NCBI RefSeq assembly: GCF_030867145.1
Contig: NC_134416.1
Span: 21,457,514-21,521,513, forward strand
DNA from: Opisthocomus hoazin
Taxonomy: Eukaryota; Chordata; Aves; Opisthocomiformes; Opisthocomidae
DNA: 64,000 nt
Reading direction: 5' to 3'
Made by a program: the position numbers and the translations under genes
The notes under the pieces: generated by a model
Databases searched by the model: none
Seen by the model: only the letters and a program-made list of their open reading frames with translations
What the model was told of the DNA's origin: nothing
In this document: one piece after another, positions 12,301 through 20,536 of the stretch
How the letters are laid out: every line of letters starts with the position of its first letter
How positions within the stretch are numbered: the first letter of the stretch is position 1

Positions 12301-14053
12301 TTAAGTGTTGCTTTTGCCCTCTGCACTAAATGTGAAAACTCAGCTTTGCACTGACTTTGTACACAGGCAGCTGATGGGAGCCAGCCAACGCAAGAGGCCA
12401 GGTTGCTCTGCCCTTGTCGGTATTCACCCACAGGCTGCCAGCCGCAGATTTTATCAGCAGCAACTCGATACTTTACCTCCTGATCAATGATTGAGAGAAT
12501 GGATAACCTCTTCCCTAGTAATTCCAACAAAAAGAAATCAGCAGGGATTTCTTAGAGGGGAATTTTTTATGATCTACTACTAAATCACTTCACTAGTTGT
12601 AACAGAACATTTTTAAGAATCATACTGTTAGGAGGAAAGCACCACTGTGAATGTGAAATACACTTAAGTGAGATTAAGCCTTTTCTCATTCCAAGCAGAT
12701 GCTGATTAACCTATTCATTACCATAAACCGATGAAGTGTAAATTATTGATGAGGAAAGGAAAGTGTTTTGCTTCATTTTGGGCTCCAGTAATTACAAATT
12801 TGGCCTTGCAACCACAGCTGTTTCTTGTAGAAACTGAATAGCTGAGAAAAACAGGCCAAATAGAACACAATTCTGATTTAAACTGCAAATATTTAGAAAT
12901 TTAAAGAGCCAGGAGGTAAAAGCATTGGATATTCTTCATTCATTGCTCCAGCGAAAACTCAGTCACTAAGTAAGTTAGAGCCAAATTATCAAGGTACCAC
13001 AATCACTATAATTAAACATATTCCATTACGTGAATGAAGAGATGAGGACATGGGATAGGTAGTGCAGAGCTGTCACCCCAAAGGTCCTTCCAGAGAGAAG
13101 AACTGAGAAGTAGCAATAATTTTTTAATAGCACTGATGGATTTATACAGTCTTCAGACATACTTGTTCTCCAAGTGATAAAGTTCCGTACTGAAATGTTA
13201 TGGCAGTAAACAAGAATTAAGAAGAATGGGAAAAAGAATAGAAGAAGAAGAAAAAAAAAATTAAAAACCTGCAATGGCAAAATAGTAAGGTTCTAAGATG
13301 TCAGTTTGACATCTCAGCAGAATTTCTTGGTGATGTTACTGTTTTATAACATTTTTTGACTGGACTCTCTCAATATGGAGAAGTATTCATGGGGAAATAA
13401 TTATCAAATAAATTAGAATCTAAGCAGTTTCAGTTCGTTGTGTGCTTGAGACCCCCAGGGCCCGACTAAGGGAGAGGCTAAACTCATTTTTCCCTGTTGG
13501 TCTTTCACTGACAGCAGTAGGACCGTTCAATTCACTGTCACATAGAATTTGGATTAGTGCCCATCTAGAGCTATACCGATTTACTCTAGCTGTTATCTGA
13601 CCCATTATTTCAATGTCACTTTACAAACTGATTTTAGTTTTTTACAGGCTTGTCTACAAAAAGACCATGCTGAATTTGCTACTACAGTATATCTATAGGG
13701 CTGCCATCTAAAAAAATTGTATGCTCACAGCTGAGGTAATTCACATCCATCCTAAATTGTCACTTCTTGGCTATGTAGTTCTGGGTGCTGTTTGAAGAAA
13801 AAGTAGTTAACGCATCTGTCTGTCCGTATATGCTCTAGGTATGGAACCTCTAACAGCACAGACCATCTTATTTTTCAGTGTGCGAAAAAAACCTGGACAG
13901 GACAATAATGTTCTGGCTGAATCCTGAGCGTTACCCATTGTTTTCAATACTCAACCAAATGAGTAGAAACTGAGATTGTGCAGAGGGCAGTTTGCAAAAC
14001 TCCAACTGAAGCTGCCAAAAAAGAAACTTCAAAGTCCCCCTCCTGATCCTCTC
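9394..14053. other. Intergenic DNA with one CR1 tail
   Basis: AT-rich sequence with only short chance frames. It contains the CR1 remnant at 10040-10217. I see no exon, RNA gene or conserved signal that I can name. Confidence 0.55.
10040..10217 (+). repeat. CR1 LINE fragment, 3' end
   Basis: Short, diverged CR1 tail. It is recognised by the words TGGAAGTGTCCAAGGCCAGG, TTGGATGGGGCTTTGAG and AAGGTCCCTTCTGTCCC, ending in a decayed CTATGATATGA. Only the last part of the ORF2 end and the 3' UTR survive. Confidence 0.85.
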
Positions 14054-14458
14054 TGTTATAGACGCTCGTGCTCAAATCAAATTGAGAAGCCAATTTCTCA
14101 TTAATCAAAGTGAATTTATTAGGAACCGATAAAAGAGCAAAACAGCGCTGGGCGACCGGGGAGTCAGTGCTCTGCCAACGGTTCGCACCAATAACAGATG
14201 CAACCCCTCTTTTTATGGAGTTCCCATTTCCTGCATACGTGACTTTTGGTATTCTCTGCGTTGTGTTTGCGCTTGCGCGACTAGTTGCTAGGTGGTCGTT
14301 GGGATGAAGGCCGAAGTCTTTCTCAGGCGTCCTGCTGTCTGCTCATTCATCCCCCAAGCCATTCCTTTGCTGATGAGCAGATGGGCCATTCCCTTACTTA
14401 TTGTTCACTCCTCCGGATGTCTTCGGCTCCAGCTTAAGTTGCAAAAGAAACTCTAACA
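14054..14458 (-). mobile_element. Solo LTR (405 bp) with retroviral U3-R-U5 layout
   Basis: The ends form imperfect inverted repeats (TGTTATAG at left, CTCTAACA at right). On the minus strand there is a TATA-like CCATAAAAAG at 14219-14210. It is followed by a poly-A signal AATAAA at 14120-14115 and a short U5 ending at 14054. This order (U3, TATA, R with poly-A signal, U5) is that of a retroviral LTR transcribed leftward. No convincing target duplication was seen (left flank CCTCTC, right flank CCCACA), and no internal retroviral sequence adjoins it. It differs from the TGTCCTGG-type LTRs elsewhere in the window. Confidence 0.65.
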
Positions 14459-15214
14459 CCCACATGCGATTTCACGAACGAAGTTAATCCACTCATCACA
14501 GGGCTTCTCCTCTTTCTCCATCAGCCGGTTTGAGAACAAATTTTATATGTATACATTTATTACACTCTCCCTTCCTCAACTGTATTTTTGCAGGTACTTA
14601 TAGGCCAGGCTCATGGTGCAGTTCAAAGTAGGAGAATTTAAAATGTATCATCTTGAGAGACTTATGGTGGCAAATTACCGTATCACACTCCAATTTCAAA
14701 AGACCCCAAAGACCCACATAATTAAAAATTACCAGTAATACGGGCAAAGCTAGAGAACAGTAGTCCTTGGTCAGAATAGTGACTCTTTTTCATTAAAGTG
14801 AATGTGAAGCGAGAATTATTGACAATAGACATGACTGCCTTTTTTGTCAGAAGACTTCATCCTCCTGTGAATCACCGAGTGAGTATTTGCAACACTCGTC
14901 AGAGTTCAAACCACTCGCTCTCTAGCAAAGACGTACCGAGAGGAAGGCCACCAGCGGTGTCACAGAGTCGTAACTTCATCACGCTGACCAGCTGCTCAGG
15001 GAACACTAGAAAGGATATACTCAGTAGTGTGTCATATCTCATTTTCCACAGAGCTTCTCTCCCCATCTACATTTCTAGTTAACATCCTTGTTAATCACGC
15101 TTCTTTTTTGCAAATCTGAGCAAGTTTGCACAACTGTATAAAATTATAGATTATTAAAAACTGGAATAGGTGACACCACATTACAGTGAATACACAGAGA
15201 GAAGAGCCTTAGAA
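14459..15214. other. Spacer downstream of ENY2; nothing recognised
   Basis: Sequence between the LTR and the inferred 3' end of ENY2. No gene or repeat family was recognised; the 94-codon frame at 14798-15082 shows no family features. Confidence 0.45.
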
Positions 15215-15233
15215 CCACGAGTCCACAAAATTT

Positions 15234-15239
15234 TTTATT
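15234..15239 (-). terminator. Poly-A signal of ENY2
   Basis: The minus strand reads AATAAA about 180 bases after the ENY2 stop codon, a normal distance for a short 3' UTR. Confidence 0.6.
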
Positions 15240-15297
15240 AAAATAACACCAAGTTTAAGAAATCAATGCAGTGCAAAGAAACTTCAACTCATCATAC

Positions 15298-15320
15298 AAA
15301 AAAAAAAAAAAAAAAAAAAA
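15298..15320. repeat. A23 homopolymer in the ENY2 3' UTR
   Basis: A run of 23 adenines on the plus strand, read as U23 in ENY2 mRNA. Its length may vary between individuals or be affected by sequencing error. Confidence 0.8.
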
Positions 15321-15416
15321 GACTGTCCATCCTCACGTATGGAAACTGCATTCCAATCCTGACATGACTGACATAATACAGAAATGGAAACACTGTATCC
15401 CAGATGAACGTCCAAG

Positions 15417-15493
15417 TTAAAGACTGGCATGCTGGGCAAGGAAGGTTCTTATTCTTTGCAGGAGTTCTTTCTTTACACTGTCTGGTACCAGGG
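15417..15493 (-). CDS. ENY2: ENY2 coding exon 4 (terminal)
   Basis: Acceptor TGTGTTTCAG precedes 15493. The exon completes the split Ala codon and encodes [20 protein letters not shown] and then HASL, ending in TAA. This is the highly conserved C-terminal helix of ENY2. Confidence 0.96.
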
Positions 15494-17619
15494 CTGAAAC
15501 ACAAACAAGAAAACAAGCAGTGAAAAAGGCAAAATGGAAAATATGCTGATACCAGCCTTTTACAACAGCTACTTCTATTCTTTGTTTGTTCTTGCAATTC
15601 TGTTAGTACCTAAAGTAACTGAAGCTACTTGATTTTCATGTAGCATATCTACAATTCTCCTGTTTGCAACAGGCTAAAATTGAAGTCTGTTGAAAACACT
15701 GTTGTTATTGGTAGTTTTCTGCCTAGCCACAGCCAGGAAAATTGGAAAGTTTCAGGGAAAGGATTATTCAACAGTAAACAGGATGTAATAATCAGAAACT
15801 AGTTTGATAATCGTACTTTTCACAAATTTAAGACAAAAAAAAAATATCTCAGCCATGACCTTAGAGTAAGGGTCTTCAGCAATTTATTTTGAAGGCCTAT
15901 TTTTATTTAAGACTTAATGAAGTTTCTCCCACTAACACCAAAGTCTGTTCGAGAGTCCAAGAACGACACAAAGACGACTGCAGTATTTCCTTAAGAGATT
16001 TGATTTTCCTGACTCTGTATGCTATGTCCTTTCCTTTTCCCACTTCCCATTACACTTGTACTGTCAGTTCAGATTTCCCATCTTACAAAGATTTGGAATT
16101 TTAAAACCTCTCACACCCCAAGTTTTCTTGGTACCATTAAGTCAATTATAAAGATGAATACAGACTCATGACTAAATAACTCAACCTGCAAAACTAGTCT
16201 ACACACACAGCTCGTCACAGATTTTGAATGGCTGTTACGCTATACAAATTCATGTGGTTTATTTGTAGTTAATATCAAGCTGTTAACATTTTTCCTTGAA
16301 TCCAACACAGGCAAGTTCATAGTGCTGCTTTCAAAATATTAATGAAACACAGGTAGGTATGTTTGTTGCTGTACTATCACATCTGTGTTTGCATTTTCTT
16401 ACCTCTGCCTTTCGGAGTGATTTCTGCCACCAAATCATCAACAGTAACATGTTCTAATCCTTTTTCTTTAATGACATCTAGGGAAGACCAAGACAGGTAT
16501 TTTTAGTCTTTTAATTCATTCATTAGAAGACAAAACCTGTATGCATAGGTCATCTGAGAAGATGAAGTAGCTTGTGACCTAAACGGAGGTTAACCACTCA
16601 GTACCTACACTGCATTGTACAATGGATTTAGTCTCTCATTCATACCATAGGTTTAAGGATGGGAACCATACTGCACTGCTGATGCATCTTGATCAGCTTG
16701 TGTATCAAAATGAAACGTTACCAAATTTAAGCCTATCTGAGTGTTACCAGATGTGCATATTACTGGAGTGTTGTAGCAGTTCACAAGTTGGTCTGATTAT
16801 CTCTTCAAACATGTTATTTACATAATAGTGAGAAAGAGATGCAATTGGAACATACAACAAAGGAGAGCACAGAGACAGTAAATACTACTCTTCCCAACTG
16901 GTTTAAATAACATCTCTCTGTATTTCAGCAAAGTAAAAAAGCATATCTGAAAAAAAGGTATACATCTACAGCAAAATAAAAGCTATGATTAAGATATACT
17001 GTATGATTAATACATACCAGTATTTAAACAAATTGTCCTGTTATAGTGCCTTGAAGGCTACTGAAAAATGCAGAAGTCAATGCTAAGAAGAAACCTCAAT
17101 TCAGCAGCATACACCTGAAGGATTTTGTCTTTACATGAATGTTTTTAACTATACGTCAGTACATACGATTAATTGTTGCCAAGACACTAAATATGTTTTC
17201 TGAACTGACATCACATGGACTATTTGTAAACTGTTTTTCTCGGCTGCCTTCCCTGCAGAAATTAATCCTCAATTATTGGCCCTAATCCACCATGGCAAGA
17301 GGCTCTACAACAAGCTACCAACACCCCGCCAGAGGCTCATCTGCTTGTTTTCTCTTATCTGAGTAGATGATCTTGTTTTCAAGAATTGTATTCAGAAAGA
17401 GTATGCACTTCTTTCTGTCCCATACGCAGACAACAAAGTTCTCTAAAATTTCTAAGTGGCATACCACTGTATTTGCTCCATTTTCCATTATCTCGGTTTT
17501 TATTCTCCTGTGGCAAGGAAGTGATCTCTCTCAAAACAATAAGCTGTTATCATGATGAATATTTAGGGAACCAATTCCCATACTTTTCTCAGAAGCTTAA
17601 CAAGTTTCAGATCAGAGAA

Positions 17620-17650
<31 letters not shown>

Positions 17651-19805
17651 GCCAGGACAGGAAGATGCTTTCTTGCATGCAAAACCAACTGCCAGGGATG
17701 CTTTCCTTTTGCCCAAGTCTCATTTAAATTGACTAGTAAAGCTTTCATCTGGGACTTTTATTTGGCCAGACCCTCAGCTGGCTGCAAAGTATATTAGTTA
17801 TTTGACCACCGTTACCTTTGCAGTGTGCCTTCAACTGATCCTTCCAGCCACATTCAATCAATTTGGCTCTCAGCAACTCTTTAAGGCTGTTAAGACAATA
17901 AACAAACTTGTTAGGAACAGCAAACATTCCTGACAGCTTAAATATGCTTCAGTGTGAAAGTTAAGGTTACAATTCCTACTCACAGCAGAACTCCCAGACC
18001 AGCAGCAGAAAAGGCTGAGCAGTGTGGGAACCCTAACCCAAATGAGTACCCATTTCAGTTTACCATGTTGGACTACAAGGGGTTGGCACCTCAGGAGCTA
18101 ATTCACAGTATTTCTTCAGGCAGCGTTGATGCTGCAGCCACAGAAAAGAGCCCTTGAATCACTTGAACTGCCTGTGTCTACTCTGTTAGCAAATGTATGC
18201 TAACTTTCAAAGTCAGAATATTTCACATGAAACCAGGCCTTCAAAATAAGTAACACCTTTCCCCCCCCCCTTTCTGAAATGAGAATTCTGTACTACTGTC
18301 TTCACCTGCAGGTTTCTCTCCCCAGTTATACTATACCTCGTGTTGGGTGAAGACAAAGGGATCATGTATCTTATCCTTCTATGTGTGGTTAGCAATTACA
18401 AGTATAAGCAACAAAGATTCAGATATTAAACAGAGAAGACATCCAACAATCTGCCACAATGATACATCTATGACATATATCAGAATATTGAAAGACAGTT
18501 AAAAAAGTGAAAATTGGTACTGAAAAACACAAGAAGGGAAAATGAAAGTACGACATGATAAAATAAGCTTTAATATCTCCATAGCAAGCCTACTTATTTT
18601 GTACCATCTGAAATAACTCTAGCAAAATTCTGGTTTTATGAATGAAGGGACCGTAGCAAGAGGCTGAATTGTGTTGGTCTAGTCCCTTTTACTCAGTGAC
18701 CTGTGAAGAGAGCAGACGAACTGACGACAAAAAAAGTACAGTAACAACACAGGTAAAATTCACTGCTTCTGGATATTTCTTAACTCAAGAAATCCGAGTG
18801 CTCTGTCTCTGATCATAGTACGGGTCTGATAAAGCTTGTTTATAATACAGTTTATGACATCCTGTCAAAATTCTTCCTACTCTTAGAGTAAAATAGGTCC
18901 CAATACCATTTCAAGTAACTGCTTGGTCTGCTGAAGCTCTGTGCCATCTCCAAGGGGACGCTCACAACCAGGAAAGAAGCAGAGCACAGACGTGGTGTCA
19001 GTCTACAAAAGGTTACACTAGGCCCAGGGCTACGTGATGACCTAGGGAGACAATTCCTTCTCATACAGGCCTCGAAAAATGAAGGAAATAAAGCTTTCGG
19101 TGCATGGTGCTACAAATACAGTGAAATGATGAGGAGCGAAACGTCATAAGCATGCCAGTGATATGCAAATACAATGCAAACAGAACAGACTGAAGAGACA
19201 ACAAAAGGCCAAAACTAGCTGCCACGCTACACTGTGTAATTTACTTATCTGCCTTTATTGGGATCTCTACAATGGCTTGCACAAGTGCACTTTAATGTGT
19301 TCCACTGTACATTCCGTTCCCTAACAAGGGAAGAGATCAAAGCACAAGAGAAACTTACTAGCAAAGTTTTATCTCCTTCTCTTTATCAGGAAATAGCAAG
19401 GTTTAACTGCAAGAAATTGCATTTAGTGGTCACTTTTATATGAACCATGAGCCTTCCCACACAAAACACTGGAATAAGAATAAGCTTTAGAGTTCATAAG
19501 CCAACGACCCCACCCTTTATTTCTGCAGCTTTCCAAGTGCAAAACGACAATAAAACTGTTCAAAGGCAAAAATAAGGTCGGGTTTTTTTCATACAGCTTT
19601 ATATAATAAGGAAGACTTTCATGTGCAGACATTTGAAGAATATGGAGTTAAGTTTATGCAATCCTTACATCCAGGTACAGTTCATGTCTGACACCATTTA
19701 AAGCCCCTCGCTGGCAGGGAGCGGGAAGCCTGCTTACCGTTCTCGCTCTCCTGTCTCTATCAGCTTCTGGTTAATGGTCGCTCTCATCTGGGCATCTTTG
19801 TTCAT
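15417..19805 (-). CDS. ENY2: ENY2, transcription and mRNA export factor (complete, 4 coding exons)
   Basis: Coding exons (minus strand): 19805-19738, 17886-17816, 16477-16403 and 15493-15417. They sum to 291 bases, giving 96 aa plus stop, the usual length of ENY2 counted from MNKDAQM. All junctions have GT/AG borders and keep the frame. The protein begins [15 protein letters not shown] and ends in [10 protein letters not shown]; by memory it differs from the human protein at only a few residues. It is a small all-helical Sus1-type protein. ENY2 is known to serve in the SAGA deubiquitinase module with ATXN7, ATXN7L3 and USP22, and in TREX-2, where it binds GANP and couples transcription to mRNA export at the nuclear pore. 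It is divergent from NUDCD1 across a shared CpG island. Human ENY2 can start three or more codons upstream (MVVSK..). No matching upstream ATG is seen in frame nearby, so I use the internal Met. The frame upstream stays open (NGSVSK before Met) but without a start codon close by. Confidence 0.96.
16403..16477 (-). CDS. ENY2: ENY2 coding exon 3
   Basis: Acceptor CCCTAG precedes 16477 and donor AG|GTAAGA follows 16403. It encodes [20 protein letters not shown] then PKGR, with split codons at both ends (Asp at the start, Ala at the end). Confidence 0.96.
17625..17650. repeat. T26 homopolymer in an ENY2 intron
   Basis: A run of 26 thymines on the plus strand (A26 in ENY2 sense) within the intron between coding exons 2 and 3. 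No retroposed sequence was recognised next to it. Confidence 0.8.
17816..17886 (-). CDS. ENY2: ENY2 coding exon 2
   Basis: Acceptor TTAACAG precedes 17886 and donor AAAG|GTAACG follows 17816. It encodes [20 protein letters not shown] then HCK, the conserved core helices of ENY2. Confidence 0.96.
18261..18271. repeat. Short C homopolymer in ENY2 intron 1
   Basis: About ten cytosines in a row within the intron between ENY2 coding exons 1 and 2. No gene or repeat family was recognised in the rest of this intron (17887-19737). Confidence 0.5.
19738..19805 (-). CDS. ENY2: ENY2 coding exon 1 (start exon)
   Basis: The start codon is at 19805-19803 and the donor CG|GTAAGC follows 19738. It encodes [20 protein letters not shown] then RER; the last Arg codon is split. 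A possible acceptor (pyrimidine-rich stretch ending in GTGCAG) lies just before 19831, so this exon probably begins there, with an untranslated exon further upstream in the CpG island. Confidence 0.93.
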
Positions 19806-20131
19806 TTTGGAAACGGAGCCGTTCCACAGACCTGCACGGGGCGGGGAAGAGTTCGGGCAAACGCCGGCCTCACCAACGCAACGCAACGCGAGCCACTCGC
19901 ACAGAACGACACGCGGTCCCAGGCCCACCTGCACATCCCCGGAGGAACGGCCGGAGCGCCCGCCACCACCGGCACGGCCTCCGCCTGCCCGTCTGCCCCA
20001 GCCCCGCGGGGACGGGCGGCTCACCGGGCCGCTCGCCCAGGCGCGGCCTCCCCACAGCCCGGCCCTCCCACCTCCCCCGCCCGGCCCACCCAGCGGCTCC
20101 CCCGCCGCAGCCAGAGCGAGGGCGCGGGACA

Positions 20132-20157
20132 GGCTCAGGCTCAGCCTCAGGCTCAGA
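20132..20157. repeat. Short CAGGCT/CAGCCT hexamer array
   Basis: Four tandem near-identical hexamers (CAGGCT and CAGCCT variants) in the shared promoter, on the ENY2 side. Confidence 0.6.
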
Positions 20158-20176
20158 TCTCGGCTCCGGCCCAGGC

Positions 20177-20216
20177 CCGGCGCAGCCCCTACTCGCCCGG
20201 CGCAGCCCCTACTCAC
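20177..20216. repeat. 20-bp tandem duplication in the ENY2/NUDCD1 promoter
   Basis: Two adjacent 20-bp units, each beginning CCCGGCGCAGCCCC, differ at their last base, and a third partial unit follows. The array lies in the probable ENY2 upstream region. Confidence 0.75.
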
Positions 20217-20241
20217 CCGGCGCAGGAGGCGGGGCTGCCTG

Positions 20242-20251
20242 GCGCACGCGC
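20242..20251. promoter_or_regulatory. NRF1-like site
   Basis: GCGCACGCGC is close to the NRF1 consensus (GCGCATGCGC type), which is common in CpG-island promoters of housekeeping genes. The call rests on sequence only. Confidence 0.5.
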
Positions 20252-20339
20252 GGCCCGCCGCGTGCCCTGCCCTGCCCCCCCCCCTCGCGCGCGGGCGCCG
20301 CCGGGAAGCACTGCCCGGGGGAGGTGCCGCCGCCCGCCG

Positions 20340-20359
20340 ACTGCGACTCCCGGCGTGCC
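20340..20359 (+). promoter_or_regulatory. ZNF143/THAP11 (SBS)-like site
   Basis: ACTGCGACTCCCGGCGTGCC matches the layout of the long vertebrate SBS motif (ACTACAAYTCCCAGCATGC) with an upstream ACTRC half and a TCCCRGCRTGC half. This motif is typical of bidirectional CpG promoters. It lies 60 bp before the NUDCD1 start codon, so probably near its transcription start. Confidence 0.6.
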
Positions 20360-20418
20360 CCGGGGCCCTTCCCGTGGTGCTCTGCGACGGCGCGCGCCGA
20401 GCGGTGGGCGGCGGAGTT

Positions 20419-20536
20419 ATGGCGGGCGCCGCGCACTGCTCGCTGCGGGTCAAGCGCCTGCTGCTGGACCCCAAGTTCGAGGGCTACAAGCTGTCCCTGG
20501 AGCCGCTGGCCTGCTACCAGCTGGGGCTCGACGCGG
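20419..20536 (+). CDS. NUDCD1: NUDCD1 coding exon 1
   Basis: ATG in context GAGTTATGG, then [20 protein letters not shown] and on to CYQLGLDA; donor G|GTGAGG. The last Ala codon is split with exon 2. The start was chosen by alignment with the known vertebrate N-terminus. Confidence 0.95.

Larger units (their letters stand above)
15215..15416 (-). other. ENY2: ENY2 3' untranslated region
   Basis: It starts after the ENY2 stop codon (15419-15417). A poly-A signal AATAAA sits on the minus strand at 15239-15234, so cleavage is expected near 15215-15225. The UTR contains a run of 23 adenines on the plus strand (15298-15320), which would be a U23 tract in the mRNA. The exact 3' end is inferred. 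Confidence 0.6.
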
